In this document: positions 15,633 to 24,800 of the stretch, piece by piece | How the letters are laid out: every line of letters starts with the position of its first letter | Numbering within the stretch: the first letter of the stretch is position 1 | From: CAYRVX01 sp964642165 | GTDB lineage: Bacteria > Planctomycetota > Phycisphaerae > SM23-33 | Direction: 5' to 3' | NCBI GenBank assembly: GCA_964642165.1 | Contig: CAZXOC010000060.1 | Span: 1 to 30,161, forward strand | Length of the DNA stretch: 30,161 nucleotides | Notes under the pieces: model-generated | The model's database searches: none | The model's input: the letters and a program-made list of their open reading frames with translations, nothing else | Told to the model about the DNA's origin: nothing | Position numbers and translations under genes: made by a program

Positions 15633-17267
15633 ATGAAGCACGTCCTGCCCATCCTCGCGCTTCTGTCCTGCGCGGTGCCGGTGGGGGCCGCCGTGCAGTG
15701 GGAGTTCGTCGAGACGGAGCTTTCGCTCCGTCCCGACGGCAAGGCCACCGTCGTCTACAAGGTGGCCCTGCGCCCCCAGGGCTTCGACCTGCACGGGTTC
15801 TACTTCGAGGGCTACACGGGCGAGGCGCACTTCGACGCCTCGCGGTGCTACGCGATGGAGTCGGCCGGACGGCGGCACCAGTTGAGCCTCCGCAAGGTCG
15901 GGCGCCGGAAGTACGACGTCGTCCTGGCGGGGAGGCGATCGGTGCGGTCCGGGCGCGTCATCTACGTCCTCACGTACGGCACGGACCTGCGGGCCTCGGG
16001 GCACCTGGCCCGGACGACCTCGGCGGAGGCCGGCGAGCTGGCCGTGCTCAACTGGGCGCCGGTCCAGTGGGATGAGCCTCTCGGGCATTCCACGCTGACG
16101 ATCTACTGGCCGATCACCGTGCCCGGCGAGACGCTGACGTTCCAGGACGCCGCCGCGCTGGGGCTGCGGACCGAGAAGTGGATGAACGCGAAGTACAAGA
16201 TGGACTACCGCGGCACGCCCCACGGCGGCAAGCACTGGCTGACCCAGCGAATCCACTGGGACGACGTGCCGGCCAGGGGGCACTTCCGCGTCCAGGAGTA
16301 CGTGCCGGCCTCGTCGTTCGATCTGTCGGGCGCCGTGCCGCCCGCGGCCGCCCGCCCCGGGAGGGACGCCGGCGCCGGGCCTGCGAAGGACGCCGGCAGC
16401 TTCTGGGACAGCCCCAAGCCGTGGCTGCTGGCGATCGCCGCCGTGCTGGGAGCGGTGTTCCTGCTCGTGGTCTTCGGCAAGCACCGCAGCATGCTCTCGG
16501 CGGCCGACGGGCTGAAGGAAATCGACTGGCTCGCCGCCGACTGGACCCCGCCCAAGATCGTCCTGTCCAGCCACCGCAAGGAGGGGAAGGTCGCCCAACT
16601 GAGCGTCATCGAGGCGGCGGTGTTCCTCGGCATCAGCGTCAACCGCATCCTGGGCATCATGCTGGGCGTGATGGTGAAGAAGGGCGCGGTGCGGCTGGGC
16701 GACGACGGCACGGTGGAGGTGCTCGACCGCCACGCCCGGCTGAACTCCTACGAGGCGGCGCTGCTGGACGCGGTCGGCGCGGACGGGCGGCTGAGCGAGG
16801 AGGCCGTCCGCCGCCTCATCCAGCGGATCGTGGACGCCACCCAGGCCGCCGGCTGGGACGCCGACGTCGACGCCACCCGGCAGCACTACCTCGAGAAGTT
16901 CGGCGCCGTCTTCGACGCGCTGGCCCCGGGCGCGAAGGACCAGGCGGAGCCGCCGCCCGAGCCGCCCCGCCCCGCCGAGCGAGCCGACGACTACTACCCC
17001 TACTACTTCTACCACCTCTACCACCATCCCCGGGCCACGCGCCGCTACGTCCCGGCGGCGGTCGAGCGGAGCCTCGACGCCGCGGCCGGCGAGGTCGGCG
17101 ACTACCAGAGCTTCATGGCCAGCCCGGCGTGCTACGAGGGATGCTTCGTCCACTCGGCCTGCCACGACGCGTGCCATTCGGCGTGCCATTCGGCCTGCCA
17201 CTCGGCGTGTCATTCGGCCTGCCATTCGGCGTGTCACTCCGCCTGCGTCAGTGGGGGGGCACACTGA
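15633..17267 (+). CDS. DUF2207-like membrane protein with C-terminal His-x-Ala-Cys repeat tail, putative radical SAM substrate
   Basis: The 544-residue protein has an N-terminal signal (residues 1-20; an LLSC near 10-13 could be a weak lipobox), an extracytoplasmic beta-type domain (about 21-255), one membrane segment (about 263-283) and a cytoplasmic part. The latter contains a winged-helix-like stretch (LSVIEAAVFLG...GIMLGVMVKKGAVRL) as in DUF2207/YciQ-like proteins. After a Tyr/His-rich segment (DDYYPYYFYHLYHH) it ends in eight tandem four-residue units, HSAC or HDAC (507-538), then VSGGAH. Other DUF2207 proteins commonly end in a Gly/Ser-rich tail instead. The gene overlaps the next, a PqqD-radical SAM-SPASM enzyme, by one base (TGATG), so the Cys/His tail is the obvious candidate for modification. 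Predicted topology puts the tail in the cytoplasm, where such enzymes act. Metal binding by the unmodified tail is an alternative. Confidence 0.85.
   Translation: MKHVLPILALLSCAVPVGAAVQWEFVETELSLRPDGKATVVYKVALRPQGFDLHGFYFEGYTGEAHFDASRCYAMESAGRRHQLSLRKVGRRKYDVVLAGRRSVRSGRVIYVLTYGTDLRASGHLARTTSAEAGELAVLNWAPVQWDEPLGHSTLTIYWPITVPGETLTFQDAAALGLRTEKWMNAKYKMDYRGTPHGGKHWLTQRIHWDDVPARGHFRVQEYVPASSFDLSGAVPPAAARPGRDAGAGPAKDAGSFWDSPKPWLLAIAAVLGAVFLLVVFGKHRSMLSAADGLKEIDWLAADWTPPKIVLSSHRKEGKVAQLSVIEAAVFLGISVNRILGIMLGVMVKKGAVRLGDDGTVEVLDRHARLNSYEAALLDAVGADGRLSEEAVRRLIQRIVDATQAAGWDADVDATRQHYLEKFGAVFDALAPGAKDQAEPPPEPPRPAERADDYYPYYFYHLYHHPRATRRYVPAAVERSLDAAAGEVGDYQSFMASPACYEGCFVHSACHDACHSACHSACHSACHSACHSACHSACVSGGAH
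17151..17246 (+). repeat. Eight in-frame 12-bp tandem repeats coding HxAC
   Basis: The 96 bases are exactly eight 12-bp units, each coding His-Ser-Ala-Cys except the second (His-Asp-Ala-Cys). Units differ mainly at synonymous third positions (cac/cat, gcg/gcc, tgc/tgt), so the peptide is constant while the DNA varies. This suggests selection on the peptide with copy number able to change by slippage. Confidence 0.95.
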
Positions 17268-18610
17268 TGGAGCTCGCAGCCGACCGACCGGACGCCTTCT
17301 GCTGGGTGGACGACTACCTCGCCCACGTTCGCCCGCTGTTCGACGTCCGCCGCGACGACGACCTGCTCATCGTCCTGCCGAACCGGGCGGTGAAGCTGAA
17401 CCGCTCCGGGCAGGCGATCCTGAGCTTCCTCAAGCAGGGCGGGTCGATCGACGCCCTGCTGGCGCGCCTGGGGACGGATCGCCGGCGCCGGCGCGACCTG
17501 TTCTACTTCCTGTGCGACTTCCGCAGCCTGATCAACGGCTGCCTCGGCGAGGGGCGCAGCCGCCGGGCCGTCCGCGTCATCCCGCACCCCGAGCAGTTCA
17601 ACCGCCTGCCCGTGCTGTCGGAAGTGGCCGTGACGTACCGGTGCAACCTGCGGTGCCGGTTCTGCTACGCGGCGTGCGGCTGCCGCTCATCTCAGGACGG
17701 GCCCGGCCGGGAGATGACCACGGGCGAGGTCGTCCGCGTCCTGGAGATCATCCGCCGCGACGCCAAGGTGCCGTCGGTGAGCTTCACGGGCGGCGAGCCG
17801 CTGCTGCGCGACGACCTGGAGGCCCTGACCGCCGCCGCCGTCCGCATCGGCCTGCGCGTCAACCTGATCACCAACGCGAGCCTGCTGGCCGGTACGGACC
17901 GCGCCGGGCGCCTCCGCGCGGCCGGGCTCAGCTCGGCGCAGGTCTCGCTGGAGGGCCCGACCGCCGACGTGCACGACGAGCTGACGCGCGTCGCCGGCTC
18001 GTTCGACCGCACGCTGGCGGGGCTGGACTGCCTGCGGCGTGCCGGCCTGCACGTCCACACCAACACCACCGTCAACGCCGCCAACGCCGAGCACCTGGAG
18101 GACCTGGTGCGCCTGGCCGCCGAGCTGGGGCTCGCCCGCGTGTCCATGAACCTGGTCATCCCCACCGGCAGCGCGGCGGACCTGTCGCTCCAGGTGCCGT
18201 ACCGCGACGTCGGGCGGATCGTCCGGCGCGCGCGGGCCGAGGCCCGCCGCCGCGGCGTCGAGCTGCTGTGGTACTCCCCCACGCCGATGTGCCTGTTCAA
18301 CCCCATCGCCGAGGGGCTGGGCAACAAGAGCTGCGCCGCCTGCGACGGGCTGCTGAGCGTCTCGCCGACGGGCGACGTCCTGCCCTGCTCCAGCTACCGC
18401 GAGCCCGTGGGCAACCTGCTGGCCGAACCCTTCGAGCAGGTCTGGCAGTCGGCGCGGGCGCTGTTCTTCCGCCGCAAGCAGTACGCCCCGCCGCCGTGCG
18501 ACGGGTGCGAGGACTTCCTCGCCTGCGCCGGGGCGTGCCCGCTGTACTGGGCCGCCATGGGCATCGACGAGCTCCACGCCGCCGGGAGGACCGCCCATGC
18601 TCCTGCCTGA
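17267..18610 (+). CDS. Radical SAM/SPASM peptide-modifying enzyme with N-terminal PqqD-like domain
   Basis: The 447-residue protein has three parts. Residues about 10-95 resemble a PqqD/RRE peptide-binding domain (VLPNRAVKLNRSGQAILSFL). Residues about 115-330 are a radical SAM domain with the [4Fe-4S] motif C126-x3-C130-x2-C133 and the SAM-binding TGGEP (174-178). The C-terminus is a SPASM-type region with C356, C359, C374, C411, C414, C420 and C424, able to hold auxiliary iron-sulfur clusters. This is the plan of enzymes that form thioether, carbon-carbon or epimerised bonds in ribosomal peptides. It overlaps the upstream gene by one base and the next by 14 bp. The Cys/His-repeat tail of the upstream protein is the likely substrate. 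The bond formed cannot be told; Cys-to-alpha-carbon thioethers are one possibility by analogy with SPASM sactisynthases. Confidence 0.92.
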   Translation: MELAADRPDAFCWVDDYLAHVRPLFDVRRDDDLLIVLPNRAVKLNRSGQAILSFLKQGGSIDALLARLGTDRRRRRDLFYFLCDFRSLINGCLGEGRSRRAVRVIPHPEQFNRLPVLSEVAVTYRCNLRCRFCYAACGCRSSQDGPGREMTTGEVVRVLEIIRRDAKVPSVSFTGGEPLLRDDLEALTAAAVRIGLRVNLITNASLLAGTDRAGRLRAAGLSSAQVSLEGPTADVHDELTRVAGSFDRTLAGLDCLRRAGLHVHTNTTVNAANAEHLEDLVRLAAELGLARVSMNLVIPTGSAADLSLQVPYRDVGRIVRRARAEARRRGVELLWYSPTPMCLFNPIAEGLGNKSCAACDGLLSVSPTGDVLPCSSYREPVGNLLAEPFEQVWQSARALFFRRKQYAPPPCDGCEDFLACAGACPLYWAAMGIDELHAAGRTAHAPA

Positions 18611-19538
18611 CGCGCAGCGCCGCGGAGAGATCGACTTCGTCTTCGCCAAGTCCCTGTCCTACGGGCAGCGGATGGCCCTGCTCGCCGCGCTCCTGGCGGG
18701 CGGCTTTGTCCTCCAGGTGCTGGTGAGCCTCTGGGTGGGGGTCGCGCTGCTGCTGGCGGCGTCGATGCTGGCGGTGGTGCGCGGCTTCAGCAACGTGCCC
18801 GACCGCGTGGTCGGGCCCCGCGAATGGCGCGGCGCCGACCGCGCGCAGCTCGAGAACATCCTGAACCTCAACCGCAAGAGCCGCCGGTGGGACCAGAGCG
18901 TCCTGGACGTCACCTGCGTGACGGGGGCCGCCACGTTCGTGCTGGTCGCGGTCGTTGCCGCCGTCGCCGCCTTCGCCCTGTGGACGAGGGGCCAGGAGTG
19001 GCTGGCCAAGGCGCTGGTGGTGGACGTCGCCGCGCTGCTCGTGCCGCACTGGCTCACCGGCGTGCGGCGGATCCTCACGAACGCCCCCCTCACCGTGAAG
19101 GTCCGGCAGCTCCTGTCCATCGTGGACTGCTGGGAGGCCGACCGGCGCGACGGCGAGGTGATGGCGCCCCAGATGAACGTCATCCAGGGCCCCAAGGGCG
19201 AGCTGCCCCGCGACGCCAAGCTCGTGCTGCGCATCGAGCCGCTGGGGGAGAGCTTCCTCGGCCTCCAGGTGCAGGTGGTCCTCAATCGCGTGCAGGGCAA
19301 GGATTACCCGTACGCGTATTGCGTGCTGGTGGCGCGGCCGGAGCTCAACATGCTCCAGCGCCTGCAGCCCCGGCCGCCGGGGGGCATCGTCGCCGAGCCC
19401 CAGCGCGACGGCGACGTGGACATCCTCGTCATCCGCAACGAGACGACCAAGACCAAGGGCTACCACACCCCCCCGCCGGTCAGCCGGCGGATTTTCCTGT
19501 ACGCCCTCGAAGAGGCCCGCCGCCTGCTGGAGGAATGA
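18597..19538 (+). CDS. Membrane protein of unknown function, third gene of the radical SAM locus
   Basis: I do not recognise this 313-residue protein. It has a hydrophobic block at about 22-62 (two close membrane helices), a second at about 102-150 (probably two more), and a soluble C-terminal half of mixed beta/alpha character (about 165-313) that is probably cytoplasmic. There is no signal peptide. The ATG at 18597 lies inside the end of the radical SAM gene (14-bp overlap) and follows GGGAGGA, so the two genes are translationally coupled. The context argues for a membrane partner of the His-x-Ala-Cys protein, for example a scaffold, channel or sensor component. It ends 55 bp from the convergent redox operon. 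Confidence 0.75.
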   Translation: MLLPDAQRRGEIDFVFAKSLSYGQRMALLAALLAGGFVLQVLVSLWVGVALLLAASMLAVVRGFSNVPDRVVGPREWRGADRAQLENILNLNRKSRRWDQSVLDVTCVTGAATFVLVAVVAAVAAFALWTRGQEWLAKALVVDVAALLVPHWLTGVRRILTNAPLTVKVRQLLSIVDCWEADRRDGEVMAPQMNVIQGPKGELPRDAKLVLRIEPLGESFLGLQVQVVLNRVQGKDYPYAYCVLVARPELNMLQRLQPRPPGGIVAEPQRDGDVDILVIRNETTKTKGYHTPPPVSRRIFLYALEEARRLLEE

Positions 19539-19593
19539 CGCGCCCCGCCGAGTGGTGCAGATTGGGCCCGTTCCGGGACCGTGCGGCAGCGGG

Positions 19594-21183
19594 TCAGGCG
19601 CCCAGGATGGCCTCCACCTTTCCTTGATCGACGTCCATGATGTACCGGATGCCGCTGACGTCGGCGGCCTCGTGCGTCAGGGCGGCGAGGTCGTCGCGGG
19701 AGAGGTGTTCCAGGGCGAACTTCCGGCTGCCGGCGAGGAGCTGGCGCAGGCCCTGGTCGAGGCGCTCGTAGTAGGTATAGAGCCCCAGCGCGCCGGTGGG
19801 GAGCTTGTCGAACTCGTCGCTGCCGAGCTCCTGGCGCAGCGTTCCGGCGGTGACGAAGATCTCGTCCTTGGACGCGCCGAACCGCTCGATGTAGACGGGG
19901 ACCTGGTTCTCGTCGATGGTGCGGCCGATGGTCTTGCCCACCATGGCGGCGGCGATGGGCGCCCGGGCCATGCCGACCAGCCGGACGAACGGGGCGCCCA
20001 TGGCGAGGCCCTTGAAGATCTGGTCTTCGAAGGCGAAGCCGCCGGCGACGGCGAGGGCGGGCAGGTAGGCGCCCTTGTCGGCGAGCTGCTTGGCGTAGCG
20101 GTAGAGCAGCGAGTGCAGGTAGACCGGCGGCATGCCCCACTCGTTCATCATGCGCCAGGGGCTCATGCCGGTCCCGCCGCCGGCGCCGTCGACGGTGAGC
20201 AGGTCGAGCTGGTACTTGGAGCTGAACAGGACGGCGCGGGCGAGGTCGGCGGGACGGTACGCGCCGGTCTTGAGGAAGATGTACTTCGCGCCCGCCCGGC
20301 GGAGCTGGTCGACCCGCTCGGCGAACGACTCCTCCGTCACCATGCCGACGCGGGAGTGGCGCTCGAACTCCTTGAACGCGCCCCGCCGGAAGTCCTCGAT
20401 GACGTGCTCGTCGTCGGGGTCGGGCAGGACCAGGTACCCGCGCCCGGCGAGCATCTGGGCCTTCTCGAGGTCGCGGATCTTCACCTCGCCGCCGATGTCC
20501 TTCGCGCCCTGGCCCCACTTGAGCTCCACGCACTCGACGCCGAGGCTCTCGATGGCGTACTCCTGCACGCCCAGGCGGGTGTCCTCGATGTTCGCCTGCA
20601 CGACGATCGCGCCGTAGCCGTCGCGCTGGTGGTCCTTGTAGAGGCGGACGCGGCGCTTCAGGTCGGCGGTGTCGACGACGCGGCCGTCCTCGAGCACGGC
20701 CTCGGGGTCCATGCCGACGACGTTCTCGCCGATCGTCAGCCCCGTGCCCGCCAGCGCCGAGCCGATCGCCAGCCCCTCCCAGTTGTTCTTGGCGATGTTG
20801 GTCGAGCCGATGCCGGGGATGATCCACGGGCGGCGGAACCGCAGGCCCTCGTCGTGCCCGAAGACCACCTCCAGGCTCACGGCGGGGAAGATGGCCTTGT
20901 CGCTGTCCGGCTCGATGCCGTGGGCCCCCACCGCCGTGCCCATGATGTTGAAGTGCGAGTAGTCCACCGGGTAGGCCTTCTCGGCGGCGGTGGTGATCAC
21001 GCCGAACGGCTGGGGGTAGATGACCTCGTGCCCGCGGTAGGCGCTCTTGCCGATCTCGCACATGCCGATGCAGCCGTCCACGCAGGTCACGCACATGCCC
21101 GAGGACGGCACGACCGAACCCTCGGTGCGGTTCTTGGTGAGGGTGGCGGCCGAAGCGTTCGTCTTGGAGAGCGTCGCGATCAT
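19594..21183 (-). CDS. FMN-binding glutamate synthase family protein, last gene of the redox operon
   Basis: The 529-residue protein matches the FMN-binding central (synthase) domain of glutamate synthase as found in archaeal-type and stand-alone bacterial homologues. The phosphate-binding region VDGAGGGTGMSPWRMM is clear. There is no glutaminase (class II amidotransferase) domain, so ammonia or another partner must be used if glutamate is made. The N-terminus has four cysteines, C31-x2-C34-x3-C38-x3-C42, in place of the usual C-terminal 3Fe-4S motif, suggesting an iron-sulfur cluster that accepts electrons. It starts 21 bp after the HoxU-like gene with AAGGAG upstream. Co-transcription with NuoE/F- and GltD-type modules suggests these feed or drain its electrons. 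Whether the product is glutamate is not certain; the family includes members without proven activity. Confidence 0.85.
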   Translation of the reverse strand: MIATLSKTNASAATLTKNRTEGSVVPSSGMCVTCVDGCIGMCEIGKSAYRGHEVIYPQPFGVITTAAEKAYPVDYSHFNIMGTAVGAHGIEPDSDKAIFPAVSLEVVFGHDEGLRFRRPWIIPGIGSTNIAKNNWEGLAIGSALAGTGLTIGENVVGMDPEAVLEDGRVVDTADLKRRVRLYKDHQRDGYGAIVVQANIEDTRLGVQEYAIESLGVECVELKWGQGAKDIGGEVKIRDLEKAQMLAGRGYLVLPDPDDEHVIEDFRRGAFKEFERHSRVGMVTEESFAERVDQLRRAGAKYIFLKTGAYRPADLARAVLFSSKYQLDLLTVDGAGGGTGMSPWRMMNEWGMPPVYLHSLLYRYAKQLADKGAYLPALAVAGGFAFEDQIFKGLAMGAPFVRLVGMARAPIAAAMVGKTIGRTIDENQVPVYIERFGASKDEIFVTAGTLRQELGSDEFDKLPTGALGLYTYYERLDQGLRQLLAGSRKFALEHLSRDDLAALTHEAADVSGIRYIMDVDQGKVEAILGA

Positions 21184-21204
21184 GAAAGCCGACTCCTTCG
21201 CAGG

Positions 21205-21885
21205 TTACTCGTCTCTGGGGATCTCACAGGCCACGCACGGGTCCATGTAGCACATCAGGTCGTCGAACGAGTCCTTCTCGACGCAGGGCGGGGTGAGGTT
21301 GGCGCAGGCGCCGCAGATGGGCCTGTCCGGCTCGTTGTACGTGCAGCGGAGCTGGCAGGCCGGGCAGACGTACATGCACGCGCCGCACTGCCGGCAGACG
21401 TCCGACTTGAGGTCGAAGGGCGTGCCGATGCTTCGCGCGGTCCCGCGCCCGCGAAAGCCGATGGCCTTGGCCATCATCTGCTCCTCGCACATGCGGACGC
21501 AGAGGCCGCACAGAATGCAGTCCTCGTGCTCCTGCCGGAACCGCTGCTGGCGGATGCCGTGGGCCGAGGCGAGGTCCTGGATCGTCTTGGACTGCGGGCA
21601 GGAAGCCAGCAGCAACTCCAGGATCATCCGCCGTGCCCGCAGGATGCGCGCGGAGCCCGTCCGGACCTTCAGCCCCTCCTCGGCGAGGTACGTGCAGGAG
21701 GAGACCAGTCGGGCCCGGGGGCCCTCGCCGATCTCCACCACGCACAGCCGGCACGCGCCGTACGGCGACAGACCGTCCATGTAGCAAAGGGTCGGGACGG
21801 GAAAGCCCAGGAACCTCGCCGCCTCCAGCAGCGTGGTCCCTTTCTCGACGGAGACGGCCAGCCCGTTGATGGTCAGCGTGATCAT
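21205..21885 (-). CDS. HoxU/NuoG-N-like iron-sulfur subunit
   Basis: The 226-residue protein begins with a plant-type [2Fe-2S] ferredoxin domain (C34, C45, C48, C64), as in HoxU and the N-terminus of NuoG or HydA. Two 4Fe-4S motifs follow, CILCGLCVRMC and CRQCGACMYVC, and the C-terminal region adds further cysteines (CGACANLTPPC, CYMDPCVAC) that could bind one more cluster. No hydrogenase H-cluster motif is present, so it is an electron wire, not a catalytic hydrogenase. The ATG at 21885 overlaps the stop of the NuoF-GltD fusion by 4 bp (ATGA) and has GAGGAGAG upstream; the longer in-frame start at 21966 would bury it in the upstream gene. It probably links NuoF flavin chemistry to the glutamate-synthase-like subunit. 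Confidence 0.88.
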   Translation of the reverse strand: MITLTINGLAVSVEKGTTLLEAARFLGFPVPTLCYMDGLSPYGACRLCVVEIGEGPRARLVSSCTYLAEEGLKVRTGSARILRARRMILELLLASCPQSKTIQDLASAHGIRQQRFRQEHEDCILCGLCVRMCEEQMMAKAIGFRGRGTARSIGTPFDLKSDVCRQCGACMYVCPACQLRCTYNEPDRPICGACANLTPPCVEKDSFDDLMCYMDPCVACEIPRDE

Positions 21886-24800
21886 CCGGATCTCTCCTCG
21901 GCGCCCGCACAGGCCCCCTCGCGTGCCTCCGGCGGCTGCGTGAACGCCAGGTCGCAGCGGAGGCACCTTCGGGCCTCGGCGTGGGCCTGTTCAGCCGTCA
22001 GGGCCATCTCGACCTCGGCGAAGTTCTTCCGGCGGGACTCGACGGGGAGGGTGGCGGGCTCGGCGCGGACGGCGTGCTCGCGCTCGTCATCGTCGACCTC
22101 GGCCGGCTCGAGGAACGCCTCGGGCAGGCGGACCTTCGGCGCCGCGAGGGGCGGCTCGCCGCGCAGGTAGCGGTCGATGGCGCTCGCCGCCCGCTTGCCC
22201 GCGGCGATCGCTTCGGCGACGGTGTTCGGGCCCGTGACCAGGTCGCCGCCGGCGAAGACGCCGTCCCGGCTGGTCGCGAGTGTCCGCGGGTCGGCCACGA
22301 CGCGCCCGCCCCGGTCGACGTCGAGCCCCATCGGCGCCAGGGCGTCGCTGTCCGGGCGCTCGCCGATGGCCACGATCAGCGTGTTCAGCGAGATGCTGAA
22401 CTCCGAGCCGGCGATCGGCACGGGCCGGCGCCGGCCGCTCGCGTCCACCTCGCCCAGCCGGTTCCGGATGCACTCGATGCCCACCAGGCGCCCCGCCTGC
22501 GAGTAGATCCGCACCGGCTCGACCATCGTCTCGACGCGGATGCCCTCCCGCAGCGCGTCGGCCATGTAGCGGATCTTCACCGGCGAGACGAGCGTCTCGA
22601 GCTGGATGCCTTCCTCGATGGCCGCCTCGACCTCCTCGGCGTACGCGGGCATCTCCCGGTCCGTCCGCCGGTACAGCAGGCTGACCGACTGGACGTTCTC
22701 CTGGCGGATGGCGACGCGCGCGGCGTCGACGGCCGAGTTGCCCCCGCCGATCACCGCCACGTGCCCGCCGGCCAGCTCCTCCCCCCGAAGGTTGAAGGCC
22801 TTCAGGAACTGCATGGAGGAGTACGCCCCGGCGAGGTCCTCGCCCGGCAGGTCGAGCATCCAGCTCTTGCTGGCCCCCATCGCCAGGAACACGGCGCGGA
22901 AGCCGTCGGCGAAGAGATCGTCAAGGGCGATATCGCGCCCGAGCATCGTCCCGCACCGCAGCGCGATGCGGTCGTGATCGAGCAGGGAGTCCACCTCCTG
23001 GCGCACGATGCTGCGCGGCAGGCGATAGGCGGGAATGCAGCTCAGGAGCATGCCGCCGGGCTCGGTCTCGGCCTCGAGAATCGTCACCTCGTGCCCCAGC
23101 AGCGACAGGTAGTGCGCGGCGCCCAGGCCCGCGGGCCCGGCGCCCACGACGGCCACCTTGCCGGCGCGCGGGCCGGCCGCGGCGGCCTTCGGCGGCTTGT
23201 AGGCCGACGGGCTGACGCGGTCCGTGACGAACCGCTTCAGGGCGCGGATCGCCACGGGCTCGTCCCCGCTGGTGCCGAGCTGGCAGCGCCGCTCGCACTT
23301 GCGGTCGCAGACCCGCGCGCAGATCGACGGCAGCGGGTTGGCCTCGCGGATCACCTGGTAGGCGTCCTCGTAGCGCCCCGCCTCGATCAGCGCGACGTAG
23401 CGCCACGCCTCGGTGTCCAGCGGGCAGGCGGCCTGGCAGGACGCGCCGACCAGGTCGGTGCAGACGAACGCGTCGCACCGCCGGTCCACGACGTGCCGCT
23501 CGTACTCGTCGCGGAAGTAGCGAAGCGTGCTGAGCACGGGGTTCGAGGCCGTCTGACCCAGGCCGCACATCGTCGTGTCCTTCACCACGAGCGCCAGCTC
23601 CTCCAGCAGGTCCAACTGCTCGGGCGCGGCGAGGCCCTTCGAGACGTCGTCGAGGATCTCGTGCATCCGCTGCGTGCCCTTGCGGCACGTGAAGCACTTG
23701 CCGCACGACTCGTCCTTCAGGAAGTTCATGAAGTACTTGGCGACGTCGACCATGCAGGTGTTCTCGTCCATGACGATCATGCCGCCGGAGCCCATGATGG
23801 AGCCCGCCTCGGCGAGGCTGTCGTAGTCGATCGGCAGGTCGAACATGCCCGCGGGGATGCACCCGCCGGAGGGCCCGCCGGTCTGGACGGCCTTGATCCG
23901 CGCCTTGCCGACCGGCCCGCCGCCGATGTCGTAGACGATCTCGCGGATCGTCATGCCCATGGGCACCTCGACGAGACCGGTGTTCTTGATCTTCCCCACC
24001 AGGCTGAAGATCTTCGTGCCGCTGTTGCCCTTCGTGCCGATCCGGGCGAACGCCTCGGCGCCCTGGCGGAAGATGACGGGGATGTTGGCCCACGTCTCGA
24101 CGTTGTTGATGGCCGTCGGCTTGCCGTCGATGCCCTTCTCGATCGGGTAGGGGGGGCGCTGGCGCGGCTCGCCCGGCTTGCCCTCGATGGACCGGATCAG
24201 CGCCGTCTCCTCCCCGCAGACGAACGCCCCGGCGCCCTGCACGATGTGAATGTCAAAGGAAAAGCCCGCCGCCAGGATGTCCTCGCCCAGCAGCCCGAAT
24301 TGACGCGCCTGCGCCAGGGCGATCCGCAGGTGCTTGATGGCCAGCGGATACTCGTCGCGAACGTAGACGATGCCCTCCGTCGCCCCCGTGCCGTACGCGC
24401 CGATGAGCATCCCCTCGATGATGCTCTGCGGGTTGCCCTCCAGGAGGCTTCGGTCCATGTACGCCCCGGGATCGCCCTCGTCGGCGTTGCAGACGAGGAA
24501 CTTTCCGCGGCCGCCCGGCTGCTCGGCGAGCATCTGCCATTTCCGCCCCGTCGGGAACCCCCCTCCCCCCCGGCCACGCAGCCCGGATTCCTTCACCTGC
24601 CTAACCACCCACTCGCTGCTGCCCCGCTCGAGCACCTTCGCCAACGCCTCGTACCCCCCCGCCTCGATGTAATGATAGATGCGGATGGGATCGACCTTCT
24701 CGTTCCACGCCAGCGTGCTGCGAAGCTGCTTCCGGAAGAAGGGGATCTCCTCCTGCTTCCCCACCGCCTCGCCCGTCTCCGGATCGCGCAGGAGCAGATC

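Noticed and set aside
17151..17246. CRISPR-like or satellite array
   Set aside because: The 12-bp units are contiguous with no spacers, in frame, and code a regular peptide tail.
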